Assembly (NCBI RefSeq): GCF_001761385.1
Contig: NZ_CP017476.1
Span: 3,027,501 to 3,091,500 of the forward strand
Length of the DNA: 64,000 bases
Source: Hydrogenophaga crassostreae
GTDB taxonomy: Bacteria; Pseudomonadota; Gammaproteobacteria; Burkholderiales; Burkholderiaceae_C
Reading direction: 5' to 3'
Part shown: positions 42,386 to 50,943 of the stretch, piece after piece
How positions within the stretch are numbered: the stretch's first letter is position 1
Layout of the letters: each line of letters begins with the position of its first letter
Made by a program: the position numbers and the translations under genes
The notes under the pieces: generated by a model
Database searches by the model: none
Seen by the model: only the letters and a program-made list of their open reading frames with translations
What the model was told of the DNA's origin: nothing

Positions 42386-42955
42386 TCACCGGGATCGAGC
42401 GCGAATCTCGGGCAAGGCTTTTTGCAGGTAATAGACCATCGACCAGACCGTCAACACGGCCGAGGCCCAGATCAGCCAGGTGCCCCAGACGCTGGTATCA
42501 ATCAGGCCCAAAGCCACGCCATCAAACAGCAGGAAGGGAATCGCGGTCATTTGCACCGAGGTCTTCAGCTTGCCGACCATGTGCACCGCCACACTTTTGG
42601 TCGCACCGATGATCGCCATCCATTCGCGCAGCGACGAGATGGCGATTTCGCGGCCAATGATGATGAGCCCCACGAAAACGTCCGCCCGCCCCAGGTGAAC
42701 CAACACCAGCACACTGGCGCAGACCAGAAACTTGTCGGCCACCGGATCGAGAAATGCGCCAAAGGCTGAAGTCTGGTTGAGCTTGCGGGCCAAGAAGCCA
42801 TCGGCCCAGTCGGTCAGCGCGAATACAACAAACATCACCGTGGCAATCAGGTTCTGTTCCGCGCGCGTGAATCCTTGCAGGTAGAACACGCCCACAATCA
42901 ATGGAATGGCGACGATGCGCGCCCAAGTCAGCAAGGTGGGAATGTTGAAGAACAT
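42386..42955 (-). CDS. pgsA: CDP-diacylglycerol--glycerol-3-phosphate 3-phosphatidyltransferase
   Basis: The 189-residue integral membrane enzyme makes phosphatidylglycerol phosphate, the first committed step of phosphatidylglycerol synthesis. It starts MFFNIPTLLTWARIVAIP. It carries the CDP-alcohol phosphotransferase motif D-x2-D-G-x2-A-R-x8-G-x3-D-x3-D in DWADGFLARKLNQTSAFGAF and LDPVAD. The ATG at 42955 is chosen over the longer frame because it matches the family N-terminus. It follows the uvrC/DUF3592 genes on the same strand, in the order uvrC then pgsA commonly found in proteobacteria, with the DUF3592 gene inserted between. Confidence 0.93.
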   Translation of the reverse strand: MFFNIPTLLTWARIVAIPLIVGVFYLQGFTRAEQNLIATVMFVVFALTDWADGFLARKLNQTSAFGAFLDPVADKFLVCASVLVLVHLGRADVFVGLIIIGREIAISSLREWMAIIGATKSVAVHMVGKLKTSVQMTAIPFLLFDGVALGLIDTSVWGTWLIWASAVLTVWSMVYYLQKALPEIRARSR

Positions 42956-43044
42956 GGGAGGATTATGGGTGCAGAGGCAACAGATCCGGCGCTCGCATCC
43001 GGCGCCCCGCTTCGAAGCGCTCGCGAGCGCCCTTGAGGACTTGG

Positions 43045-43551
43045 TCAAGCGCCATGGAAGCGCTCCCAGTAATAGAAAGCCGGGCCGAGCATAAGGACAC
43101 AGGTGACCAGCATGCCCACCACCCCCGGGCGGATCAAAAAACTCTTGTGTGGCCGCCTCGGGTTGTAGAACACGGACACCGTGCCGTCGGCATGCCGCTG
43201 CACGCCCTTGAGTTGGGATTCGAGGAGGAAGCGCGCGTTGTGGCTCGCCACCATCACCCAGGAAGAGACCCGGTGGCCTTCATGAACGCGCCCGTCCACC
43301 CGATAAACATAGGCCGCCTTGAGGCTGTACTGCTGGTCGGATTTGACCCATTCCGGGCCGCCCCATCGCTCCAGGCCGGCCTTCGCCAGCACCCCGGATG
43401 CGACGCGCCAGCTGCGAATGCGCAACTGATACGTCAGCGAAAACAGGCCGATCAGGAAGCAATAGACCGCGGCCCAAAAAATGATCGCCTGCGCCTCCCC
43501 TTGCCACAACTGCTGCCACATGGCCAGCGTGTGTGCCCAAACCTCCAGCAT
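43045..43551 (-). CDS. DUF3592-type membrane protein
   Basis: The 168-residue protein has a transmembrane helix near residues 20-42, a soluble extracytoplasmic-type domain with YSLKAAYVYRVDGRVHEGHR and VSVFYNPRRPHKSFL, and a second helix near the C-terminus (VVGMLVTCVLMLGPAFYYW). This is the DUF3592 layout: a beta-rich domain with the YNP motif between helices. The function is unknown. It is placed between uvrC and pgsA, 42 bases after uvrC, so it is presumably expressed with DNA repair or membrane-lipid genes by read-through only. Confidence 0.78.
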   Translation of the reverse strand: MLEVWAHTLAMWQQLWQGEAQAIIFWAAVYCFLIGLFSLTYQLRIRSWRVASGVLAKAGLERWGGPEWVKSDQQYSLKAAYVYRVDGRVHEGHRVSSWVMVASHNARFLLESQLKGVQRHADGTVSVFYNPRRPHKSFLIRPGVVGMLVTCVLMLGPAFYYWERFHGA

Positions 43552-43593
43552 GCGAAACCCTCCTGTCCATGCAAAACCTCCAGCGCCCCGCGC

Positions 43594-45654
43594 TCAATGC
43601 AGCGCGCGGTAAATCGCATCCGCCAACTCGCCGGAAATGCCTTCAATCGTACAAAGGTCTTCCACGCTCGCGCTCGCCACGCCACGCACGCCCCCAAATC
43701 GCTGCAGCAACCGCGCCCGTTTCTTGGGGCCCACGCCGGGAATGTCCTCCAGCTTGCTGCCGCCGGTGCGCACCTTGGCGCGCTGGGCGCGCATGCCGGT
43801 GATGGCGAAACGGTGGGCCTCGTCGCGAATCTGGGCAACCAGCATCAGCGCCGCCGAATCGTGACCCAGGTACACCTTCTCCCGGCCGTCGGCGAACACC
43901 AGTTCTTCCAAACCGACCTTGCGGCCCTCGCCCTTTTCCACGCCCACGATCAGCGACAAATCGAGCTTGAGCTGTTGAAATACCTCGCGCGCCATGCTGA
44001 CCTGGCCTTTGCCGCCATCAATCAAAACCAGATCGGGCATGCGCGGGCCTTTGGGCAGACCGCTGGCGGCGTCCGTGGCAACCTCCGCCTGAGACTCTTC
44101 GCCCTCGGGCGCCGGTGCCGCGGCCGCTGGCGCCTTGACCGTCAAGGCCCCTTCGGCCTCGGCTTGAATCGCCTCGGCGATCTTGCCGTAGCGCCGCAGC
44201 AGCACCTGCTTCATCGCCGCGTAATCGTCGCCCGGCGTGATGCCATCGATGTTGTAGCGGCGGTACTGGCTGTTTTGCATTTTGTGGTCTTCGAAGACCA
44301 CGCACGAGGCTTGGGTCGATTCCCCTGCCGTGTGCGAAATGTCGAAACACTCAATGCGCAACGTCTCCAGTTGATCGTCTGGCAGTTGCAGGGCATCGGC
44401 CAGCGCGCGGGTGCGCGCCTGCTGAGAGCCTTCTTCGGCCAGCAGTCGAGCCAGCGCGATCTCCGCATTTTTCTGCGCCATCTCCAGCCAGATGCGGCGG
44501 TGCTCGCGCGGCTGGTGCACGGCATTGACCTTGGCGCCGGTCTGCTCGCTGAGCGCTTCCAGCAGCCCCTTGGCCACGGGGTGGCTCGTGACCAGCGTGT
44601 GCGGCATGGGTACACCGAGATAGTGTTGCGCGATGAACGCCTCCAGCACTTTGACCGGCACCCGGTCCGCCGGGTCCTGCGCCGGGGAAGGCGCATCGGC
44701 GCCCTCCTCGCTCAGTGCCTGGTCGATCTGCGTCGCGTCGTCCACATGGGCTGGAAAGTAGGGTCGATCGCCCAAATGCCGTCCCCCACGCACCATGGCA
44801 AGGTTCACGCAAGCGCGCCCACCATGCACCTTCACCGCCAGCACGTCCACATCCTTGTCCGACACGTTGTCCATGGCTTGCTGGTGCAAGACGCGAGACA
44901 GCGCACTCATCTGATTGCGAATCTCTGCTGCCTGTTCAAACTCCAGCTTCTCGGCGTGGCCCATCATGCGTGCCTCCAGCGCATCGAGCACGGCCTGCGT
45001 TTCCCCTCGTAAAAACGCCTCGGCGTCGGCCACATCGCGACCGTAAGCGGCATCATCGATCAGGTCCACACAAGGCCCGCTGCAGCGCTTGATCTGGTAG
45101 AGCAAACAAGGCCGCGTTCGGTTGGCAAACACCGTGTCTTCGCACGTGCGCAGCCGAAATACCTTTTGCAAGAGGGTCACCGACTCCTTCACGGCCCAGG
45201 CACTGGGGTATGGCCCGTAGTAGCTGTGACGCCGGTCCACCGCACCGCGGTAATAGGCCATGCGCGGAAATGCGATGGACGGCACCGGTTTGGGCCCGGC
45301 GGTGCGGTAGGTCTCCCGCGTGCCGGTTATCTTCAGGTAGGGGTAGCTTTTGTCGTCGCGAAACAGGATGTTGAACTTGGGGTTCAGCGTCTTGATCAGG
45401 TTGTTTTCCAAGAGCAGCGCTTCCGCCTCGGAGCGCACCACCGTGGTTTCCATGCGGTGGATTCGGCTGACCATCTGACCAATGCGTGTGCCATCCAGCG
45501 TTTTCTGGAAATAGCTGCTGACCCGCTTTTTGAGGTGGCGCGCCTTGCCCACGTAGAGCAACTGGCCCTGCGCGTCGAAATAGCGGTACACCCCGGGCAA
45601 GCCCGGCAACGCGGCCACTTCGCTCAACAACTGTTCGGAATGCATCTCAGACAT
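43594..45654 (-). CDS. uvrC: Excinuclease ABC subunit C
   Basis: This nuclease makes both incisions in nucleotide-excision repair. Domains in order are GIY-YIG (GLPGVYRYFDAQGQLLYVGK, about residues 18-37), a UVR motif (LEFEQAAEIRNQM), an RNase H-like catalytic domain (CFDISHTAGES and LVLIDGGKGQ) and a C-terminal double helix-hairpin-helix (IPGVGPKKRARLLQRFGG). At 686 residues it is longer than the roughly 610 usual, because of an Ala/Pro/Glu-rich insertion of about 40 residues before the LVLIDGG strand. The start MSEMHSEQ is chosen; the upstream MCWP codon is unlikely. It is divergent from earP. Confidence 0.95.
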   Translation of the reverse strand: MSEMHSEQLLSEVAALPGLPGVYRYFDAQGQLLYVGKARHLKKRVSSYFQKTLDGTRIGQMVSRIHRMETTVVRSEAEALLLENNLIKTLNPKFNILFRDDKSYPYLKITGTRETYRTAGPKPVPSIAFPRMAYYRGAVDRRHSYYGPYPSAWAVKESVTLLQKVFRLRTCEDTVFANRTRPCLLYQIKRCSGPCVDLIDDAAYGRDVADAEAFLRGETQAVLDALEARMMGHAEKLEFEQAAEIRNQMSALSRVLHQQAMDNVSDKDVDVLAVKVHGGRACVNLAMVRGGRHLGDRPYFPAHVDDATQIDQALSEEGADAPSPAQDPADRVPVKVLEAFIAQHYLGVPMPHTLVTSHPVAKGLLEALSEQTGAKVNAVHQPREHRRIWLEMAQKNAEIALARLLAEEGSQQARTRALADALQLPDDQLETLRIECFDISHTAGESTQASCVVFEDHKMQNSQYRRYNIDGITPGDDYAAMKQVLLRRYGKIAEAIQAEAEGALTVKAPAAAAPAPEGEESQAEVATDAASGLPKGPRMPDLVLIDGGKGQVSMAREVFQQLKLDLSLIVGVEKGEGRKVGLEELVFADGREKVYLGHDSAALMLVAQIRDEAHRFAITGMRAQRAKVRTGGSKLEDIPGVGPKKRARLLQRFGGVRGVASASVEDLCTIEGISGELADAIYRALH

Positions 45655-45722
45655 GGGCGTTATTGTGAACGGCCAACACACCCGATGAAACCGGCCCGCA
45701 CCAAATACGGCAAGATCACGCC

Positions 45723-46856
45723 ATGCCCGCTCGCTTGCTGCCCACCCAACCCGACCCGCGCCCTCAGTGGGACGTGTTCTGCCGCGTCATCGACAACCTG
45801 GGCGATATTGGCGTGTGCTGGCGGTTTTGCAGCAATCTGGCACAACGCGGCCAATCGGTGCGACTGTGGATCGATGCCCCCGATGCCTTGAGCTGGATGG
45901 TGCCGGGCGCGCTGGAAGGCCTGGTGCCTGACATCGCGGTGTGGCACTGGACCGACCCACTGCCCCCGGGATCGCTGCAACAAAGCCCTCCAGCCGGTAT
46001 CTGGGTGGAGGCCTTTGGCTGCGACCCGGCACCCGAATGGATGGACTGGTTGGCCGGGCGCATCGCTACTGGCCACCCACAGCCCACCTGGCTCAACCTC
46101 GAATACATGAGCGCGGAAAGCTATGTGGAACGTTGCCACCGCTTGCCCTCGCCGATTTTCACCGGGCCGCTGGGTGGCCTGACCAAGTGGTTTTTCTACC
46201 CCGGCTTCACGCCCGCCACCGGTGGCCTGCTGCGGGAACCCGATCTCATGGAGCGGCGACACCAATTCGACGCCACCAACTGGTTGCACAACCAAGACCT
46301 CCCCAGCGATGCCGCCACACGGCGAATCGGCCTGTTCTGTTACGAACCACCCCCCTTGCAACAAGTGCTGCGTGAAGTGGCTGAAGACCCGTTGCCCAGT
46401 ACCTGGCTGGCCACCCATGGTCGCTCTGCCCAAGCCCTGGCCCACGCACAACAAGGCCTCACGGGCACCCCCTGCGAGGTGCACACCTTGGCGCCCTTGA
46501 CCCAGACCGAATTCGACCACCTGCTCTGGACCTGCGATCTCAACTTCGTGCGCGGCGAGGACTCCCTGGTGCGTGCGCTCTGGGCCGGCCAGGCTTTCGT
46601 GTGGCACATCTACCCCCAACACGACAACGCCCACCACGCCAAGCTCGAAGCCTTTCTTGACTGGTTGCAGGCGCCGCCTTCACTGCGCCAGTTTCACCGG
46701 CTCTGGAACGGGGTCTCACGACCTCGTTACGAGGTGTGGCCGGGCTGGGCGGTGGTCGACGAATGGCGCACCTGCGCCTTGGCTGCGCGCGAACGCCTGC
46801 TCCTTCAACCCGACCTCGTGACCCAGGTGCTCGAATTCATAGCGAAAAAGCGATAA
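45723..46856 (+). CDS. earP: EF-P arginine rhamnosyltransferase
   Basis: The 377-residue GT-B glycosyltransferase uses dTDP-rhamnose to modify Arg32 of elongation factor P. The N-terminal catalytic region reads RVIDNLGDIGVCWR with the paired aspartates, and the donor-site region near the C-terminus is RGEDSLVRALWAGQAFVWHIYPQ with the conserved Arg and Glu. PGFTPATGGLLRE lies between. The ATG at 45723 fits the family length. Its target gene efp follows 150 bases downstream, the arrangement typical of organisms using this modification rather than lysylation. Confidence 0.95.
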   Translation: MPARLLPTQPDPRPQWDVFCRVIDNLGDIGVCWRFCSNLAQRGQSVRLWIDAPDALSWMVPGALEGLVPDIAVWHWTDPLPPGSLQQSPPAGIWVEAFGCDPAPEWMDWLAGRIATGHPQPTWLNLEYMSAESYVERCHRLPSPIFTGPLGGLTKWFFYPGFTPATGGLLREPDLMERRHQFDATNWLHNQDLPSDAATRRIGLFCYEPPPLQQVLREVAEDPLPSTWLATHGRSAQALAHAQQGLTGTPCEVHTLAPLTQTEFDHLLWTCDLNFVRGEDSLVRALWAGQAFVWHIYPQHDNAHHAKLEAFLDWLQAPPSLRQFHRLWNGVSRPRYEVWPGWAVVDEWRTCALAARERLLLQPDLVTQVLEFIAKKR

Positions 46857-47006
46857 AATTCAAGGCTTTGCGGAAATCAGGCCGAAACTTCGAGCCACCG
46901 ATCTGCCCGCCAACCATCTGTCTCGCCGCACAGATGCTTGCCATCAGCTCCGTTCCCTGACCTAGCCGTCTTGCCGGAACCTGCGGCCCCAACAGTTGGA
47001 ATCCCT

Positions 47007-47561
47007 ATGAAAATCGCCCAAGAACTCCGCGCCGGCAATGTGATCATGCACGGCAAGGACCCCATGATCGTCCTGAAAACCGAGTACGCCCGTGGCGGCC
47101 GTGGCGCCGCCACCGTGCGCCTGAAACTCAAGGCCTTGTTGAACAACATGGCTACCGAAGTGGTGTGCCGGGCTGACGACAAGATGGAACAGATCATCCT
47201 GGACAAGAAAGAGTGCACATACTCTTACTTCGCGGATCCCATGTACGTGTGCATGGACACCGATTTCAACCAGTACGAAGTCGAAGCCGAAAACATGGGC
47301 GACGCGCTCAACTACCTCGAAGACGGTATGACCGTCGAGGTGGTGTTTTACGAAGGCAAGGCGATTTCGGTGGAATTGCCCACCAGCGTTGAGCGCGTGA
47401 TCACCTGGACCGAGCCAGCCGTCAAAGGCGACACCTCCGGCAAAGTGCTCAAGCCAGCCAAGATCGCCACCGGCTTCGAAGTTGCAGTGCCCTTGTTTGT
47501 GGCGCAAGACGACAAGATCGAAATCGACACCCGCACAGGCGAATACCGCAAGCGCGTCTGA
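47007..47561 (+). CDS. efp: Translation elongation factor P
   Basis: The 184-residue three-domain factor rescues ribosomes stalled at polyproline. The tip of domain I reads YARGGRGAATV; counting from MKIAQELRAG puts arginine exactly at position 32, the residue rhamnosylated by EarP, whereas lysylated EF-Ps have Lys there. The C-terminal domain is intact, ending DTRTGEYRKRV. The longer frame from 46938 is rejected because MKIAQEL is the universal start. A perfect terminator hairpin follows 35 bases after the stop. Confidence 0.97.
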   Translation: MKIAQELRAGNVIMHGKDPMIVLKTEYARGGRGAATVRLKLKALLNNMATEVVCRADDKMEQIILDKKECTYSYFADPMYVCMDTDFNQYEVEAENMGDALNYLEDGMTVEVVFYEGKAISVELPTSVERVITWTEPAVKGDTSGKVLKPAKIATGFEVAVPLFVAQDDKIEIDTRTGEYRKRV

Positions 47562-47596
47562 AGACGACCTTTAGGCCTGTTGGTCTCAAAAGGTTC

Positions 47597-47622
47597 AAAA
47601 AGGCTCCTCTGGGAGCCTTTTT
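47597..47622 (+). terminator. Terminator after efp
   Basis: An 11-bp perfect stem (AAAAAGGCTCC / GGAGCCTTTTT) with a TCTG loop and T-run lies 35 bases after the efp stop and 26 bases before the AEC transporter start. Confidence 0.93.
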
Positions 47623-47648
47623 GCATTCCCAATTAACCCCTGAAGCCC

Positions 47649-48527
47649 ATGGAACTGATCAACCGCATCGCTGACGTCATCATCCCGGTGTTTTTTATCG
47701 TGGCGATCGGCTACGGCTATGCGCTGCGCATGCGCCCCGACATGGCGTCATTCAACCGCATCGCGCTCGACGTGTTGGCGCCCTTGCTGGTGTATTCGGC
47801 ATTGGCCGCCAAAGATTTTCAGATAGCCGACCACTGGACCCTGCTGATCGGGGGCACTGTGTTGATCCTGGGCAGCGGCTTGCTGGCACTGCCCCTGGCC
47901 AAGATCACCGGTGCCCAGCCTCGCACCCTGGTGCCCGTGGTGATGTTCAACAACTGCGGCAACATGGGCTTGCCACTGGCGCTACTGGCATTCGGCTCAG
48001 AGCATTTTGGCGCTGCCGTGGCGCTGTTTTCGGTAAGCAACCTGCTGCACTTTTCGCTCGGCGCCCGCATCACAAGCCACAGCGCCCGCTCCCGCGACCT
48101 GCTGATGAGTCCCTTGATGATCGCCACGTTGCTCGGCTTTGCCAGCGCCTTCACCGATGTGCGCCCACCCGAAGTGATGCTGTCGGGCATGAAGCTGCTG
48201 GGCGATGCGCTGCTGCCCATGATGCTGTTTGCCCTGGGCACCCGCCTGACCGCCCTCACCCGTTCCGGCCTGGCGCTGGGCATGCTCGGTGCGTTGGCCC
48301 GACCGCTCGTTGGACTGGCCATTGGCATTCCTCTGGCATGGGCGTTGGGCCTGGAAGGTGCCCCCCGCGGGCAGCTTCTCCTGTTCGCGGCACTACCGCC
48401 TGCCGTGATTCAGTTCATGCTCGCCGAGCGATACCAACAGGAACCCGACAAAGTCGGTGCGATGATCATGCTCGGCAATGCGTTGGCAGTGCTTTTTGTT
48501 CCGCTTGCGCTCGCTTTGGGCCTTTAA
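47649..48527 (+). CDS. AEC-family transporter
   Basis: The 292-residue inner-membrane protein of the auxin-efflux-carrier/MdcF superfamily has ten predicted helices in two inverted halves. Conserved polar motifs in broken helices are FNNCGNMGLPLALLAFG (about residues 100-116) and, in the second half, ALPPAVIQFMLAERY. Bacterial members export or import small organic acids such as malonate or lactate; the substrate here is unknown. It begins after the efp terminator, so it should have its own promoter or depend on read-through, and it is followed 19 bases later by the LOG-family gene. Confidence 0.88.
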   Translation: MELINRIADVIIPVFFIVAIGYGYALRMRPDMASFNRIALDVLAPLLVYSALAAKDFQIADHWTLLIGGTVLILGSGLLALPLAKITGAQPRTLVPVVMFNNCGNMGLPLALLAFGSEHFGAAVALFSVSNLLHFSLGARITSHSARSRDLLMSPLMIATLLGFASAFTDVRPPEVMLSGMKLLGDALLPMMLFALGTRLTALTRSGLALGMLGALARPLVGLAIGIPLAWALGLEGAPRGQLLLFAALPPAVIQFMLAERYQQEPDKVGAMIMLGNALAVLFVPLALALGL

Positions 48528-48546
48528 AGACACGAAAGATATCTCA

Positions 48547-49431
48547 ATGGAATCCACAGAACACTTGACACAAACCTTCACCGAACGCCGCCTCGCCGAC
48601 GCCTGGGCCGAGCTGCAAGCCCATGCCAACAACGGCAACGACCTGAAGGCCGACGCCTACCGCCTGGCCTTTGCCGACCCTGAGTTTCTGTTGCGCCGTG
48701 AAACTCGCGGTATCCGGTTTGAGTTGGAAATGCTCAAGCCCGATCTGGCCCAGCAAGACCTGGGCATAGACAACACCGTGGTGGTGTTTGGCAGCGCACG
48801 CGTGCGCGAAGCCTCAATTGCCCAGGAGCAGTTGGCGGTCGCTGAGGCCAGTGGCGATGCGCAGGCCATCGCCCGCGCGCAAGCACTGCTGCGCAACTCG
48901 GCCTACTACGACAAGGCCCGGGAATTTGCGCGCATCGTGGCTCGCTACAGCGCTGGCTGCCCGAAAGAAGACCAGCTGTATGTTTGCACCGGCGGAGGCC
49001 CCGGCATCATGGAAGCGGCGAACCGCGGCGCGCACGACGAAGGGGCACTCAACGTGGGCCTCAATATCTCGCTGCCCCACGAACAATCAGGCAACCCCTA
49101 CATCACACCCGAGCTCTGCTTCAAGTTCCACTACTTCGCGTTGCGCAAGATGCACTTCATGATGCGGGCCAAAGCCCTGGTGGCGCTCCCTGGTGGATTT
49201 GGCACGCTCGATGAGCTGTTTGAAGTCATCACCCTGGTGCAGTGCGGCAAGGCCAAACCAGTGCCCATCGTGCTGTTTGGCAGCGACTACTGGAAGCGCT
49301 TGTTGAACCTCGACGTGCTGGTGGAAGAAGGCACGATTTCGCCTCAGGATCTGAACCTCTTCACCTACGTGGACGACCCCATGGATGCCTGGAACTACAT
49401 TCTCAAGTTCTACGCTTTACCAAGAGCCTGA
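48547..49431 (+). CDS. LOG-family (TIGR00730-like) nucleotide phosphoribohydrolase
   Basis: The 294-residue cytoplasmic enzyme has the Rossmann-type LOG motifs GGGPGIMEAANRGAHDEG and PGGFGTLDELFEVITLVQ with the catalytic Arg/Glu pair. Such proteins hydrolyse nucleoside 5'-monophosphates (AMP, or N6-modified AMP in cytokinin producers) to base and ribose 5-phosphate. About 70 extra N-terminal residues precede the VVVFGSAR start of the core, as in the longer bacterial subgroup. The ATG at 48547 is chosen because the longer frame lies inside the AEC gene. A hairpin follows before the convergent efflux genes. Confidence 0.9.
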   Translation: MESTEHLTQTFTERRLADAWAELQAHANNGNDLKADAYRLAFADPEFLLRRETRGIRFELEMLKPDLAQQDLGIDNTVVVFGSARVREASIAQEQLAVAEASGDAQAIARAQALLRNSAYYDKAREFARIVARYSAGCPKEDQLYVCTGGGPGIMEAANRGAHDEGALNVGLNISLPHEQSGNPYITPELCFKFHYFALRKMHFMMRAKALVALPGGFGTLDELFEVITLVQCGKAKPVPIVLFGSDYWKRLLNLDVLVEEGTISPQDLNLFTYVDDPMDAWNYILKFYALPRA

Positions 49432-49486
49432 ACGACGCCTCACGCCAAGGGGCAGGCATCCCGATCGACTCTGTCTCAATGAAAAC

Positions 49487-49508
49487 CAGCCCCAATGCGG
49501 GGCTGTTT
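49487..49508. terminator. Terminator between convergent genes
   Basis: A 7-bp stem (CAGCCCC / GGGGCTG) with an AATGC loop is flanked by A residues on the left and TTT on the right. It can serve both the LOG gene and the opposing efflux operon. Confidence 0.75.
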
Positions 49509-49533
49509 CTACAGGCAGAAAACCACTGATGCC

Positions 49534-50943
49534 TCAAGGCTTCCAGCCGCCGCCCAGTGCTTTGTACAGCGCCACCTGGTTCTGCCGCTGAACCAGCCGG
49601 GTCTGGCTCAAGGCCTGCTGAGCACCGAACTGCGATCGCTGCGCATCGAGTACATCCAGAAAGCTGGCGATGCCATTGCGGTAGCGCAGCTCGGCCAGGC
49701 GAAAACGCTCTGATTCTGCCTCGACCTGTGCAAGCTGTGCCTCTGCCTGACGGGCCAGGGTCGCGCGCCCGGCCAACGCATCAGACACCTCACGGAATGC
49801 CGTCTGAATCGCTTTTTCGTACTGGGCCACCGCGATGCTGCGTTGGGCATTCGCCACCTGCAAGCCGGCGCGGTTGCGACCCGCATCAAAAATGGGCAAC
49901 AACGCCTGCGGCGCCAGCGAAAAACCCCACGAACCGCTCTTGAACAAACCTGACAGCTCATCGCTCGCGGTGCCGAAGCTGGCAGTCAGCGAGATGCGCG
50001 GAAAGAACGCGGCGCGCGCAGCGCCGATGTTGGCGTTGGCTGCGATCAACTGCTGCTCGGCAGCCCGAATGTCTGCCCGTTGAATCAACACCTCGGAGGA
50101 CAGCCCCACAGGCACATCGCTGAACTGCTGCGATGCGCCTGTCGCCGCGGGCAGGACCGAGGGCGGGACAGGTTGACCGGCCAACAAGGTGAGCGCATTC
50201 AAGTCCAGCGCGCGTTGCCGCTGTTGCTGTGCCAGCGTGCCTTGGGCCGAAGCCAGCAGCGACTCGGCCTGGCGAAGGTCCAGCGCAGAAGAAACGCCAC
50301 TGTCAAAACGCAGCCTGGTCAGGCGCAATGAGTCCTGGCGGGTCTTGAGCGTTTGCTCTGTCAACGCCAGCAGCTCGTCGCTGGTTTGCAGACTGAGCCA
50401 GCTGCTGGCCACAGCCGCCACCAGGCTGGTCTGCGCCGAGTTGCGAGCCTCTTCACTGGCCAGGTACTGGGCCAATGCCGCCTCTTTCAGGCTGGCGACC
50501 CGACCGAAGAAATCGATCTCCCAGCCGCTCATGGCCAAACCTGCCGAATAGGCACTGCTGATGGTGTCCTCACCCGAGCTCTGGCGGCTACCGGTGACGG
50601 CGCCATTCACGGCCGGAAACAGGCCCGCACGCTGAATCTGGTACTGCGCACGCACTTGCTCGATGTTGAGCGTGGCCAGGCGCAGATCGCGGTTGTTTTC
50701 GATAGCGAGGGCAATCAGTTCCCGCAGACGGGCATCCTGCACAAATTCGCGCCAGCCAATCTCGGTGGCAGTCGTCGCAGGGTCAACCGCCACACCACCG
50801 GTGTCCAGCGCCGCAGGCACAGGAGCCGCCGGCCGTTCATAGGTGGGAATAAACGAGCAGCCCGACAACACCAGCGCCAGCCCAGCGGCGATGGGGGCCA
50901 GGGCGAAAGACCGGCCGTTGGAGGAAAGAGAATTTTTAAGCAT
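49534..50943 (-). CDS. RND efflux outer-membrane channel (OprM/NodT family)
   Basis: The 469-residue outer-membrane lipoprotein has a signal peptide with lipobox ALVLSGC, followed by FIPTYERPAAP, typical of OprM-type channels. Two TolC-like repeats contain long coiled helices (ALAIENNRDLRLATLNIEQVRAQY in the first half, AAEQQLIAANANIGAARAAFFP in the second). It forms the trimeric exit duct of the tripartite pump. Its start overlaps the RND pump stop by 8 bases, so it is made with the pump. The C-terminal GGGWKP end is typical of the family. The symbol is left blank because substrate and orthology are not certain. Confidence 0.93.
   Translation of the reverse strand: MLKNSLSSNGRSFALAPIAAGLALVLSGCSFIPTYERPAAPVPAALDTGGVAVDPATTATEIGWREFVQDARLRELIALAIENNRDLRLATLNIEQVRAQYQIQRAGLFPAVNGAVTGSRQSSGEDTISSAYSAGLAMSGWEIDFFGRVASLKEAALAQYLASEEARNSAQTSLVAAVASSWLSLQTSDELLALTEQTLKTRQDSLRLTRLRFDSGVSSALDLRQAESLLASAQGTLAQQQRQRALDLNALTLLAGQPVPPSVLPAATGASQQFSDVPVGLSSEVLIQRADIRAAEQQLIAANANIGAARAAFFPRISLTASFGTASDELSGLFKSGSWGFSLAPQALLPIFDAGRNRAGLQVANAQRSIAVAQYEKAIQTAFREVSDALAGRATLARQAEAQLAQVEAESERFRLAELRYRNGIASFLDVLDAQRSQFGAQQALSQTRLVQRQNQVALYKALGGGWKP

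Noticed and set aside
43033..45012. 659-codon open frame on the plus strand
   Set aside because: It is antisense to uvrC and the DUF3592 gene; both of those have clear motifs and this frame has none.
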